From positions 52,601,272 to 52,665,271 of the forward strand of contig NC_135500.1 in NCBI RefSeq assembly GCF_052857255.1: a stretch of DNA of 64,000 nt, in the 5' to 3' direction. Positions 31,141-43,310 of this stretch are shown here, one piece after another. Source of the DNA: Amblyomma americanum. Its lineage: Eukaryota; Arthropoda; Arachnida; Ixodida; Ixodidae. Both the position numbers and the translations under genes were made by a program. The first letter of the stretch is position 1. Each line of letters opens with the position of its first letter. The notes below the pieces were generated by a model. That model was not told the DNA's origin. It saw nothing but the letters and a program-made list of their open reading frames with translations, and did not search any database.

Positions 31141-33260
31141 TCTAAAACTTTCTCGAGCAGTCAGCATTTCATACATATGAGCTCTTACACGTTCTTGTAT
31201 CTACTAATATAACCTTCAAAGCTCATAAACCATAACCTTCGAAGTTTTGTTACAGGTGTCTTTACAAGAGAATACTAGCAGTTTGTTTTTTCATAAATAT
31301 CAGAGACAAGGTGAAATTTCGGAGCCTTGGTATGTTTGCATGTGTGCATGATGGGAAAGTATGCGCTTAGTTCCCTCCAAACAAATCGCGCATAATGGCA
31401 GCATCAGCCTGTAATTCACTACCCCTGGTCTAGTACACTACACTTCTAACTGTAATCAGCTCCATGGAGAAAGCGTATTCAGCCCCAGCATAGAATGCAA
31501 TGCCAGTGGCACGCCCAGTAGCAAATCGTAAAGCAGTGCAAAGCTCGCCCTTGTTCCTTTTTTTTTCAGGCGTCACAAACTTCTATCGCTTCCTCTGTAG
31601 ACGCGCTTATTTCTTGTATACAAGGTATATGTGCACGACCGGCATCTGTGCACGGAGCCAAATGGGGCAGGCGGAAATGCTCGGAACTGGTCAGAGCCAG
31701 TGTTTTCAGCGCCCACGTCAAACAAGACATGGCAATTAGTACGTTTTCTATGTTGGAAAATGAAGCAGCATGCTCGTGAGCCATGGTGACATATATATAA
31801 CTTAAATAAGTATTTCTCAGCGACTTTCGCATTGTGTGGTGTTATCTATGGATTATCGTCAAAGTGATTGTTTCTCTCGTTATGATGGTGATCTGAAAAT
31901 TTTGGGAGGCACAACGGGCACGCTTTTCTCTGACGCTTAATAAACCAAGGGCATTTTCGTGCATTATAGTGTGCCATGAAGCGCTTAAAAGGAGTTACTC
32001 CACTCATAACGGGGCGAGAAATCAGCATAAGCAGACATAACGAGTAGAGAGGACTCTAATGTACCTCTGTGCTTCGCAAATTTCACGATTCTGTCTATAT
32101 TGAAGGATGTATCCCGCATGCAGCACAAATTTCAACGCGCAGAATGTGTTTTAATCATGTTTAGGACCAGAAGGGTCGTGTAATAAGCGCTCCGAAAAAA
32201 GGGGTGACGCCTTTTGCACTTCATGTCTGAAGGGAATGCAACCAAAACCTGCCCAAATGAAGCCTCACATCACTATTGACTGACACCTCGGCATCTAACG
32301 AAATTTCCTCCTAGGCTCGCATGTACCATCTGGTTTTTATTGTTGCCTTACAGACTGACTTCATCGTGCTGATTTTTGAGATCGGCAAATGTGCACGGTA
32401 TGGAACCAGCAACTGTGTTCTGTTTGAGCAGCTCGACGGATGGTCACAGTTACACACTGAAGTAGTCCTATAGAATGTTTCCGGCACGTGCATTACTACT
32501 AATGGCCGGCCTGCACACTGAGACATACAATTCATGCATCAATTCCAGTCGACATCAATACACTGCGTCTTTGGCAATTTTTACTTTTTTTAGTTTGAGT
32601 TCAATGTTTGAATGCAGAAAACGCAGCACTTGGAAAAAGCGGTCGCGGAGTAAGGCGTAAGCAGCGGGGTTCTCGTCGCCTGATGTTTAGATCGAACCTG
32701 CATACAACCTAAGGAACACGCTTGTTTTTCCGTTAACGGAGCGGTCCCGGAAAGTAATTTCTTAGGAGCAGCTTTGCTTTAGCCTGGCAGATACATTTTT
32801 TCTAAACAGAGTTCACGTCGGACACTCTGTGTGAAAACAGCAAAATCATATGGGACATTGTGTACTCGGTATAGTAGCAAGGGCAGAAAAATATTGAGAA
32901 GTGATCAGGAAATAACAGGTCACACAGTAAGTCCTATGTTTCTTCTCTAAATACTAGCCACTCAAGTTTTCTGGTTGAAACACTAAGACTTTGTGATTTG
33001 CCTTTAATGCAAGCTTAAGCTGGGAATCTCTCTTTCAAAGCGCTCCTCCAAGACGTGCAGCACGTGATCTGGTGATTTAGACGCAGGCTCCCCTCTCTAC
33101 GCATGGGCACCGCGTCCATTTTGAAAACCTGCGAGCCAGTGCTTCTTACTTTTAAAACAGCCTCATCAGACGCTTTGTTGAGTGCTTTACGTTATGAAGA
33201 TGTGCTTGCTAAATTCGCAACATTAGATTAATTGGGCAACGGTGTACCATGCTAATGGAG
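31141..33260. other. Low-repeat region without a confirmed gene
   Basis: Apart from the weak candidate exon at 32354 I see no mobile-element coding, repeat family or RNA gene. A T-rich acceptor-like site at 31560-31569 opens a 69-codon frame ending at 31779. A minus-strand frame at 31846-32028 has one CPLC pair and several His but not the spacing of a C2H2 finger. Neither is sufficient for a gene call. Confidence 0.4.
32354..32473 (+). other. Weak candidate terminal exon
   Basis: A strong acceptor-like tract (GGTTTTTATTGTTGCCTTACAG) ends at 32353. The following frame is open for 39 codons: TDFIVLIFEIGKCARYGTSN, then a Cys and LFEQLDGW, to TAG at 32471. A beta-strand-like pattern with two Cys is vaguely lipocalin-like, but this could be chance. 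No partner exon was found. Confidence 0.2.
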
Positions 33261-33279
33261 GGGACATGCCTATACTTAC

Positions 33280-33511
33280 GAGAAAGATATGTTTGATCTC
33301 GAAGTTGCTGCTGAATTTCGGCACACGATCTAGTGAGCTGCTTTGGCCGAGCGCGTCAATTGCACCCACAATCACTATTTTATTGTAGTTTGTGATGTAA
33401 AGAAACGTGTCATTTGCCCGTCTTATGATAACCTTGATGTCAGACGGTGAAGTCGCAGGTTTGTCCAGGTCACCCACAGCAGCATTTCCTCTGTCTTTTA
33501 TCACAGAAATT
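33280..33511 (-). CDS. Candidate internal exon of an unknown host gene
   Basis: On the minus strand TCCGTATTTGCAG precedes the exon and GTAAGTATAG follows it, an excellent acceptor and donor pair. The 232-bp exon is open in one frame: one base plus 77 codons, so acceptor phase 2 and donor phase 0. The peptide includes DLDKPATSPSDIKVIIRRAN, DTFLYITNYNKIVIVGAIDA and FSSNFEIKHIF, with no transposon signature. I do not recognise the family. A ~121-bp satellite begins about 45 bp upstream in the same presumed intron. It could still be chance, since no neighbouring exon was found. Confidence 0.45.
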
Positions 33512-33555
33512 CTGCAAATACGGACGCCAGTGTTAGCGGTGGCAGAGCACACGAG

Positions 33556-35095
33556 GAATAAATGTCAGAAAGCGAAGTATTGATTCGCAGTTACCATTCC
33601 TTAGGCATATATCCAGCTCGCTAATGGTGACGTTCTGAAAAAAGCTTGGGATAACATTTTCTGCTCTGATAGACTAAGGAAGCAATCTCAGAAGGCAACG
33701 TTTGGTTTCGCAATTGGTATTCTTTAAGCCCATATCCTGCTCGCTTGTAACGAAGTCAATAAGCACCCTAGGATAATATTTCATGCTGTGATAGACCAAG
33801 AAATGAATGTCAGAAAGCGTTGTTCTGGATTGCAATCAACATTTTCAGCCAGATATCCAGCTCGCTAGCAGAGACTTTCTGAAGCAGCTTAGCGTAACAT
33901 TTCTTGCTCTGATAGACTAATGGAAGAATGTCAGAAGAGGGCCTTCTCGTTTACAGTTACCATTCTTTAGCCATATATCTGGCTTGCTAATAGCTACTAA
34001 GTGAAGCGGCTTAAGATAATATTTCGTGCCCTGAGAGATTAAGGGAGGAATAAACGAAGGCGACGTTCTAATTAGCAGTAAGCGTTTCATAGCTTGCTAT
34101 CAGCGACATTGTGAAGCAGCTTAAGATAACGCTTCTTCCTTTGATAGACTAATGGATGAATGACAACGAGTGGCGTTCTGGTTCACAAGCTAATTTCTTG
34201 ATCCATATATCCAGTTCGCTAATAGCAAAGTTCTGAAGCAGCTTAAGAAAACAAATTTTCCTCTGATAGACTAATGGAAGAACAACAAAATGCGGTGTTC
34301 AGGTTCGCAGTAATCGTTCTATAGCCATATATCTAGCTTGCTAATAGCGACTTTATAAAGCAGCTGAAGAGAACACTTCATCCGCTGATAGACTAATGGA
34401 TAAACGACAGAAGGCGGCGTTCTGGTTCACGATTACTATTCTTTAGCAGCCCACCAATAGCGCCTTTTATGAAGCAGCTTACTATAACATTTCCTGCTCT
34501 GATAGAATAAGTAATGAATGCAAGAAGGTGGCACTCTGTTTTGATACTACCATTTTATAGCCGCCATATATCCAGCCTTCTAATATAGAACTTATGAATC
34601 AGCTTAGGGTAACCATTTCTTCCTTTAACATACTAATAAATAAAGGTCAGAAGGCGGCGTTCTAGTTCGCAGTCACCATTCTTTAGTCATTTATCTAGTT
34701 CGCTAGTCGCGTGTTTTTGAAGCAGCCTAAATTAGCATTTCATGCTCTGATAGACTAATGAAGGAATATCAATAGGCGTAGTTTTTATCAGCAATTACAA
34801 TTTTTGTGGAATATATCCGGCTTGACGAAAGCAACATTGTGAATCAGCTCAGAATAAAATTCCTGCACTGATAGAGTAATGAACGAATGATAAAGGGCGG
34901 CAATGTGCTTCCGAATTAGCATTCTTTAGCCGTATATCCAGCTTGCTAGTAGCGACTTTGCGAATCAGTTTAGGATAACAGTTTCTTCTCTAATATACTA
35001 GCGGATAAATGTCAGAAGGCGGCGTTCCAGATAGCGATAATCCTTATTTAGCCATATATATCTACTTCACTAAAAGCGATTTCGAAGTCTGAGGT
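33556..35095. repeat. ~121-bp tandem satellite, about 12-13 diverged units
   Basis: The anchor GATAGACTAATGG or variants recurs near 33670, 33791, 33912, 34033, 34144, 34266, 34388, 34502, 34749 and 34871. Other shared blocks are CCATATATCCAGCTCGCTAA and GAAGCAGCTTA. Units differ by many substitutions and small indels, so the array is old. It has no coding content. A single extra unit lies far away at 43520-43596. Confidence 0.85.
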
Positions 35096-35795
35096 TTGAA
35101 GTATATTTAAAGATTCATTGAGCAATATAAATAGATATTTTACAACGCAAGAAAGGCTCCAGGGTATTGCTAGCGAAGAGGAACCTCTCATAAAATATTC
35201 CCGAATTTATAACTCTAGAAAGCGTCAAAAATAGCAACCAAGGCAGCACAAAAGTGAAAAAACAAATACTGCATTTGACCAAAGAATACAGCATAATAAA
35301 ATAATTCTAGAGGTGTTCAAATTGGCTTCTTGCTACGAAACTAACCTTAAGAGTGCACTTATTATGTTTGCGCTTACATGACGATATAGGAGATGGTATT
35401 GTGATATAACGCGGTAAAGAATTCCAGTTTGACGAAACTCAAACTGTTTTAGTGCCAAAGTTAATTCAAACTTTAGGAAAAAAGTTTTCATGAAGCAAAA
35501 CGCGTGTACATTAGTGTTAGTTATGTTTTTCACGTGTATAAATTGCAGGAGGTTGCGATCATTCAACGTGATATCCAAATGGTGATTGTTGAATTCGACT
35601 AGATCATTTATGTGAATAATACCAGCATTATGGTGCAACAGGAATGTAGAAGAGTGCGATTAAGCTTCATTATTCCGATCGCTTGATTAGACGAAAGCTG
35701 TGTATAATATATCAGACCCCATGAAGTTATGATCATTATCATCATCATGATTACAACCCCGAAGGACGTCGTCAGGCTGATGATGACTACCAAAA
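35096..35795. other. AT-rich stretch, no gene recognised
   Basis: Two minus-strand frames (35333-35638 and 35608-35880) are open but AT-rich, with no domain or splice context. (ATC)n/(ATG)n-like runs occur near 35730-35790. Confidence 0.4.
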
Positions 35796-35799
35796 TGAA

Positions 35800-35952
35800 C
35801 ATCTGTGCCCGAAAATGAAAAAAAAGCTGCTTGGCATGACAATCGTAAAATAAAACTAAATATGAGCTGGGGTTTTTCATGTATCAAAGGCACTGAAGTG
35901 TACGCACAGAAAACTGAAGCATTTCATGCGATACGAGTTGATAGCGAAGTCA
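35800..35952 (+). pseudogene. CR1 ORF1 C-terminal fragment
   Basis: MSWGFSCIKGTEVYAQKTEA followed by FHAIRVDSE matches the closing block of CR1/L2 ORF1 proteins (W..xxNGxIxxRKxE.SxVxRI), also seen near 12870 and 61255 in this window. It marks the 5' end of what remains of the LINE. Confidence 0.5.
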
Positions 35953-36039
35953 CTCCGAAAGGATGCACAACGGGGCCACCCCCTCTTGAAACGCGGCCTA
36001 AACAGTTTTCTACCTACATAATGTTTTTTTGGTGACTGC

Positions 36040-36625
36040 CCTCAAAGATATTCATTACCCTTCTGGCAACAGTTATCTCACATTTGTGCACTGTAATGCC
36101 CGAAGTACGTGAAACAAAGAGCACGAACTGACCATATTTCTCAGTGAATACCGTTTCAAGTTTCACGTGATCAAGATCACTGAAACCTGGTACTCATGTC
36201 ATGATGATGTGCTGAATCTACCTGGATATAGAGGCTTTTTCTAAAGGTAACCCATCGACGAGGCCGTGCCGTATTGCAGTTAATATCGGAACAATTTTCG
36301 TGCACCTTGCTACCAGATTTTTCAGAGAGAATTCAGATTATGAAGCTTTAATGCAGCAGTATGAAAATAAGCTATTTGTTGTCATTTACCGCCAACCTAA
36401 CAGAGATGTCAACAATATTTTTCAGCATCGTAGAAAAATTACTGGATTTTACACTTGCCGATAAATTGCATGTAATTTTAGGTGGCGACTGCAATAATAA
36501 CTTCTCTGAAAACAAAGCAGCTGCACATACATTTCAAATGCTTCTTGATTCATTTGCAGGCGAAAACGTTATATCTAAACCTACACGAACTAGCGATCAC
36601 TCTGAAAGCCGTTTAGACAAGTAGG
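36040..36625 (+). pseudogene. CR1 endonuclease domain
   Basis: The translated blocks TFVHCNARST and KFHVIKITETWYSCHDDVLN, then LPGYRGFF, are the start of an APE-type endonuclease (the TETW Glu is catalytic). ILGGDCNNNFSENKAA corresponds to the GDFN block and TRTSDHSES to a later part. Stops and shifts break it. Confidence 0.65.
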
Positions 36626-37319
36626 CGACATATAATGTTCATGAACACACATAATCAGGCAGAATCATGAAAGGCTTAAGGGATCTTTTACGCATTTTCA
36701 TGTTTTCCAAGAACAATAACTTTTTTAAGAGAAAAATTTCGGATGTCAGACCTTTGCTTTGGGAGAAATAAACTCCATAACCCCAGAAACCTTTCGGACT
36801 AAAATAGCAAGCATAAGCAAGCATTTGCTGGAGCTCAGTGTTTGATTGCATAAGGGTTGAAAGAGCCTATGATACCATTATGTCGGTTTTTAAGACATGT
36901 TATTATGACTGAAACTAAAAGAGGCAAAGTCGAAACGGCTCAGCAAGTTTTCGTTGAGGAATGCATCCCTCGGGATAATCAAGACAAATGGAGAACATTT
37001 GTGCGCTAAATTGGTTCAAACAAAGAGCACGGAAGACCTTTCTGCGTTCAGAAAATGCAGAAAGTGTAACAAACTTCCTGCGTCGAAATAAAATACACAT
37101 TTTGCGAATATATTTAGTGCGACATGAACGCAGAGCGATATCTTGTGGCGCGAACTTGGCAAATTATTGAACTGTGGCAATGGCCAGAGTGAGCAACTTT
37201 GTTTAATAGTACACGGCAAAACACTCAAGGGCTAAGAACTAGCAGACAAGTTCAATGAACACTTTGTAAATCTCACCTACAGAGCACTACAAATCGATAA
37301 GGAAAGAGATACTGATGAC

Positions 37320-39040
37320 CTGGAAATCAAACCTATAAAAGATGACGTCGCCCTTTTGGAGCCACCTCTTTGTTCCAACGTTGACAGTGGCTTATATAGT
37401 GTTGCTTTCCTAGAAAATATGATTTATGATTTATGCGGTTTGTCGTCCATAACCACACAGGCGATAAGAGAGGCCGTAGTGAAGGGCTCCAGAAATTTCG
37501 ACCACCTGGGGTTTTTTAACCTGTACTGACATAGCACAATACACCTCTAGAATTTCCTCTCGAGAATTTCTTCTATAATTTTGCCTTCGTAGAAATTCTA
37601 CCGCCGCGGCAGCCAGAGAAAATGTGCAGTGTGCTTGAGTACGAGCTGTGCATAAATCTGGCGATGAAATGATATTTCCAAATATCGCCCAGTTACTATG
37701 TTGCCTGTTTTCAAGGTATTGGAAAAGTTATATGAAAGAGGGTCGCTTCATTCTGTGATAATTATGGGATACTATCAGAAGAGCAGTTTGGGTTCCGTCG
37801 TGGCAGATGTACCGAGTTAGTTTTTATTAACCGAGAAAGAATTTGCACTTAAGAGATTTGAGGAAAGTAAACTAACAGTAAGGGATTTTAAACAATTTTT
37901 AAAGCATTTGACAAAACTGACTGTGGTATCTTATTTCCTAAACTTTAACATTACGGTTTCCCTGGACTTTGTGGAAAACTCTTCAAATCGTAATTTAATA
38001 ATCGCGAACATGTGTCGTAATTAATGAATGGCGTTCTTCTGTGCTTGATATTATGTCAAGAGTACCACAACATAGTGTACTGAGACCAGGGCTATTTAGT
38101 ATCTATATTAACGACGTCATGAATGCTAGTGAATTTCTAACTTACATTATTCACGCAGGTGATACGATTCTTTTTCTTCCAGTCAAGTAATATTGTGACC
38201 TAATGCCCTTAGCTAATATTTAACTAGATAAGCAGATTCAATGCACTAAAATAAATGGCTCAGAACCAATGCCAAAAATGCAAAATACATATATTTACAC
38301 CTGTACAAAATTGTTCCCCGGGATGTCAGTACATAATTCGGTATAGGACAAATAACACTTGTTAAAGAAGCTAAACCATGGGGATAACTTTATACTTAAA
38401 TCTGTATAGAGACCTAGTTTTGGTGGCGTATTCTTCTCTACAATGATGCGGTAGACACTACTACGGATAAATCACCATGTGATATTCAAGTACATCCGCT
38501 AAATAATTTATACTATTTTTTATGTCATGCTGTTTCCGTTGCGTTTTTAACTACCAAACTGCCATATAATAACTGCTTCAGCATATTTTGTCATTGTGGC
38601 TCTTAAGGAAGGCTGCCTTCAGCACTGTACTGAACTAAGACGGTGAAGCAGCGATTATATTGACCTTTTTGCATGGTTCACTTATTGTGGAACCTCTTTT
38701 TGACGTCACAATCCTCATTTGCTGTTGAAACTGAAACCGGAACAGTGCAAAAAAGGAATTCGATTATAAATTATTTAGTGCTCGCAGGAGAATACCACGC
38801 GGTCATCCATGTATATTAATGCCTTACTCATCAATGCAAATAAAAGAACACGCATCCAAATGTTAGGTGTCTATACTCCTTTAAACTTGAATACGCATGT
38901 GAACCATGTGGCAGGAAAGTTGGCTGGAGCGTGTGGTGTGTTCAGTAGGTTTAAACAAGTCCTTCCTACAAAAAATAAACTTCTTGTTTATAACGCAATA
39001 TTCCTCCCACACATCAATTACTGTAACCTTATATGGACAG
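37320..39040 (+). pseudogene. CR1 reverse transcriptase, upstream of the array
   Basis: Recognisable blocks: YRPVTMLPVFKVLEKLYERG near 37685, SRVPQHSVLRPGLFSIYIND near 38055, and IIHAGDTILFLPV near 38150 where YADD has become HAGD. A more intact frame at 38809-39040 reads MLGVYTPLNLNTHVNHVAGK, then VLPTKNKLLVYNAIFLPHIN. The catalytic Asp change and frame breaks make it inactive. The final residues enter the tandem array. Confidence 0.7.
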
Positions 39041-42000
39041 ACATATCGCAGAGAAACATAAAACAAATTACACCTCTTAGAGAAGAAAGCCATTCGCCAT
39101 ATAGCAAATGCCACCTTCGACATATCATAGACATACATATCGCAGAAAAACATAAAACAAATTACACCTCTTAGAGAAAAAAGCCATTCGCCATATAGCA
39201 AATGCCACCTTCGACATATCGTAGACATACATATCGCAGAGAAACATAAAACAAATTGCACCTCTTAGAGAAAAAAGCCATTCGCCATATAGCAAATGCC
39301 ACCTTCGACATATCGTAGACATAAATATCGCAGAGAAACATAAACCAAATTACACCTCTTAGAGAAAAAATCCATTCGCCATATAGCAAATGCCACCTAC
39401 GACATATCGTAGACATACATATCGCAGAGAAACATAAAACAAATTACACCTCTTAGAGAAAAAAAAGCCGTTCGCCATATAGCAAATGCCACCTTCGACA
39501 TATCGTAGACATACATATCGCAGAGAAACATAAAACAAATTACACCTCTTAGAGAAAAAATCCATTCGCCATATAGCAAATGCCACCTTCGACATATCGT
39601 AGACATACATATCGCAGAAAAACATAAAACAAATTACACCTCTTAGAGAAAAAACCCATTCGCCATATAGCAAATGCCACCTTCGACATATCGTAGACAT
39701 ACATATCGCAAAGAAACATAAAACAAATTACACCTCTTAGAGAAAAAAGCGATGCGCCATATAGCAAATGCCATCTTCGACATATCGTAGACATACATAT
39801 CGCAGAAAAACATAAAACAAATTACACCTCTTAGAGAAAAAAGCCATTCGCCATATAGCAAATGCCACCTTCGACATATCGTAGACATACATATCGCAGA
39901 GAAACATAAAACAAATTGCACCTCTTAGAGAAAAAAGCCATTCGCCATATAGCAAATGCCACCTTCGACATATCGTAGACATAAATATCGCAGAGAAACA
40001 TAAAACAAATTACACCTCTTAGAGAAAAAATCCATTCGCCATATAGCAAATGCCACCTTCGACATATCGTAGACATTCATATCGCAGAGAAACATAAAAC
40101 AAATTACACCTTTTAGAGAAAAAAAAGCCGTTCGCCATATAGCAAATGCCACCTTCGACATATCGTAGACATACATATCGCAGAGATACATAAAACAAAT
40201 TACACCTCTTAGAGAAAAAATCCATTCGCCATATAGCAAATGCCACCTTCGACATATCGTAGACATACATATCGCAGAGAAACATAAAACAAATTACACC
40301 TCTTAGAGAAAAAAGCCATTCGCCATATAGCAAATGCCACCTTCGACATATTGTAGACATACATATCGCAGAGAAACATAAAACAAATTACACCTCTTAG
40401 AGAAAAAAGCCATGCGCCATATAGCAAATGCCACCTTCGACATATCGTAGACATACATATCGCAGAGAAACATAAAACAAATTACACCTCTTAGAGAAAA
40501 AAGCCATGCGCCATATAGCAAATGCCACCTTCGACATATCGTAGACATACATATCGCAGAGAAACATAAAACAAACTACACCTCTTAGAGAAAAAAGCCA
40601 TTCGCCATATAGCAAATGCCGCCTTCGACATATCGTAGACATACATATCGCAGAGAAACATAAAACAAATTACACCTCTTTTAGAAAAAAGCCATTCGCC
40701 ATATAGCAAATGCCACCTTCGACATATCGTAGACATACATATCGCAGAGTAACATAAAACAAATTACACCTCTTAGAGAAAAAAGCCATTCGCCATATAG
40801 CAAATGCCACCTTCGACATATCGTAGACATACATATCGCAGAGTAACATAAAACAAATTACACCTCTTAGAGAAAAAAGCCATTCGCCATATAGCAAATG
40901 TCACCTTCGACATATTGTAGATATACATATCGCAGAGAAACATAAAACAAATTACACCTCCTAGATAAAAAAGCCATTCGCCATATAGCAAATGCCACCT
41001 TCGACATTTCGTAGACATACATATCGCAGAGAAACATAAAACAAATTACACCTCTTAGAGAAAAAAGCCATTCGCCATATATCAAGTGCCACCTTCGGCA
41101 TATCGTAGACATACATATCGCAGAGAAACATAAAACAAATTCCACCTCTTAGAGAAAAAAGCCATTCGCAATATAGCAAATGCCATCTTCGACATATCGT
41201 AGACATATATATCGCAGAGAAACATAAAACAAATTACACCTCTTAGAGAAAAAAGCCATTCGCCATATCGCAAATGCCACCTTCGACATATCGTAGACAT
41301 ACATATCGCAGAGAAACATAAAACAAATTACACCTCTTAGAGAAAAAAGCCATTCGCCATATAGCAAATGCCACCTTCGACATATCGTAGACATACATAT
41401 CTCAGAGAAACATAAAACAAATTCCACCTCTTAGAGAAAAAAGCCATTCGCTATATAGCAAATGCCACCTTCGACATATCGTAGACATACATATCGCAGA
41501 GAAACATAAAACAAATTACACCTCTTAGAGAAAAAAGCCATTCGCCATATATCAAATGCCACCTTCGACATATCGTAGACATACATATCGCAGAGAAACA
41601 TAAAACAAATTCCACCTCTTAGAGAAAAAAGCCATTCGCCATATAGCAAATGCCACCTTCGACATATCGTAGACATACATATCGCAGAGAAACATAAAAC
41701 AAATTCCACCTCTTAGAGAAAAAAGCCATTCGCAATATAGCAAATGCCATCTTCGACATATCGTAGACATACATATCGCAGAGAAACATAAAACAAATTA
41801 CACCTCTTAGAGAAAAAAGCCATTCGCCATATATCAAATGCCACCTTCGACATATCGTAGACATACATATCGCAGAGAAACATAAAACAAATTCCACCTC
41901 TTAGAGAAAAAAGCCATTCGCAATATAGCAAATGCCATCTTCGACATATCGTAGACATACATATCGCAGAGAAACATAAAACAAATTACACCTCTTAGAG

Positions 42001-42775
42001 AAAAAAGCCATTCGCCATATCGCAAATGCCACCTTGGACATATCGTAGACATACATATCGCAGAGAAACATAAAACAAATTACACCTCTTAGAGAAAAAA
42101 GCCATTCGCCATATAGCAAATGCCACCTTCGACATATCGTAGACATACATATCGCAGAGAAACATAAACAAATTGCACCTCTTAGAAAAAAAAGCCATTC
42201 GCTATATAGCAAATGCCACCTTCGACATATCGTAGACATACATATCGCAGAGAAACATAAAACAAATTACACCTCTTAGAGAAAAAAGCCATTCGCCATA
42301 TAGCAAATGCCACCTTCGACATATCGTAGACATACATATCGCAGAGAAACATGAAACAAATTACACCTCTTAGAGAAAAAAGCCATTCGCCATATAGCAA
42401 ATGCCACCTTCGACATATCGCAGAGAAACATAAAATAAATTGCACCTCTTAGAGAAAAAAGCCATTCGCCATAAGCAAATGCCACCTTCGACATATCGTA
42501 GACATACATATCGCAGAGAAACATAAAACAAATTACACCTCTTAGAGAAAAAAGCCATTCGCCATATAGCAAATGCCACCTTCGACATATCGTAGACATA
42601 CATACCGCAGAGAAACATAAAACAAATTACACCTCTTAGAGAAAAAAGCCATTCGCTATATAGCAAATGCCACCTTCGACATATCGTAGACATACATATC
42701 GCAAAGAAACATAAAAAAAAATTACACCTCTTAGAGAAAAAAGCCATGCGCCATATAGCAAATGCCACCTTCGAC
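39041..42775. repeat. 94-bp minisatellite, about 40 units, derived from LINE RT coding
   Basis: The unit contains ACATATCGCAGAGAAACATA, AACAAATTACACCTCTTAGA, GCCATTCGCCATATAGCAAA and TGCCACCTTCGAC. The first unit continues the LINE coding sequence and the last runs back into it at 42776, so the array arose in place. Units are roughly 95% or more identical; most are 94 bp, some 95-96 through A-run changes. One unit near 42414 lacks 15 bp (TAGACATACATATCG). Because 94 is not a multiple of 3, the frame rotates each unit, giving many overlapping minus-strand frames (MSTICRRWHLLYGEW...) that are not genes. Confidence 0.95.
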
Positions 42776-43310
42776 GCGCAGGCAAGGGAATTGTTTGCCT
42801 TGTTTATTGACTTCCTTTACAGCACTTCCACAAATATAACCTCGTTATTAAATACACGTGTGTAATTTTAGAAAAAGTTCGCAAACGCCGTATTCAATCA
42901 CGAAAAAAAAATAATGGTCAATCCTACTTCCGTGTAAAAATCAAGGCTTACATAGCATGCAAAACTGCATGCCGAATTGCTTAAACTTCTTACAAAACCG
43001 GAATATCAACAGAAATAAAATCTCTAACAAAAATGGAAAGACATCCTTACTGTTATAACTGCGCGATTTTCATTATTAATTTAGTCATTAATAACAATTT
43101 TAGTGTAAAAATTGTGTTGTAATGCTCTGTAGTCTTTTTCATGTGGCTGATTCATGGTTGATTGATATTTTGTTGAATGAAGAAAACAGCAGGAGCCCCG
43201 GCAAAAAAAGCCAGTGGCTTTTTTCCTGTCCATAGTTTTTTTTTCCTCCAAATTGTAGGAGAAAGAATGTACTAAAAAAGATGACTTGCTGAATGAATGA
43301 ATTCAGGCCT
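42776..43310 (+). pseudogene. CR1 RT C-terminus and 3' UTR after the array
   Basis: From the last unit the frame reads ANATFDAQARELFALFIDFL, the expected continuation of CR1 ORF2. AT-rich 3' UTR follows with GCAGGAGCCCCGGCAAAAAA near 43189, and GAATGAATGAATTC near 43291 may be the terminal short repeat. No other gene is seen to 43510. Confidence 0.55.

Larger units (their letters stand above)
35796..43310 (+). mobile_element. CR1/L2-type LINE with internal minisatellite expansion
   Basis: In order: the end of ORF1 (35800-35950), endonuclease (36060-36620), RT (37320-39040), a 3.7-kb tandem array inside RT coding (39041-42775), the last coding codons (42776-42870) and a 3' UTR to about 43310. 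Without the array it would be about 3.8 kb. Degeneration is heavy, so the LINE is ancient, while the array units are nearly identical to one another. The clade call rests on ORF1 and RT motif resemblance. Confidence 0.75.

Noticed and set aside
31846..32028. Zinc-finger-like peptide KACPLCLPKFSDHHHNERNN on the minus strand
   Set aside because: The His spacing does not fit C2H2 (Asn at the first His position) and no splice sites were seen.
33556..35095. CRISPR-like appearance of spaced repeats
   Set aside because: Units are ~121 bp and diverge throughout, with no constant short repeat plus unique spacers; the context is eukaryotic.
35333..35880. Two AT-rich minus-strand frames (101 and 90 codons)
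   Set aside because: No domain, splice signals or homology to the LINEs here; chance openness in AT-rich DNA is likely.
38881..42768. About 30 overlapping minus-strand frames with MSTICRRWHLLYGEW-type peptides
   Set aside because: They arise from the 94-bp repeat, whose length is not a multiple of three; the true coding direction of the source LINE is plus.
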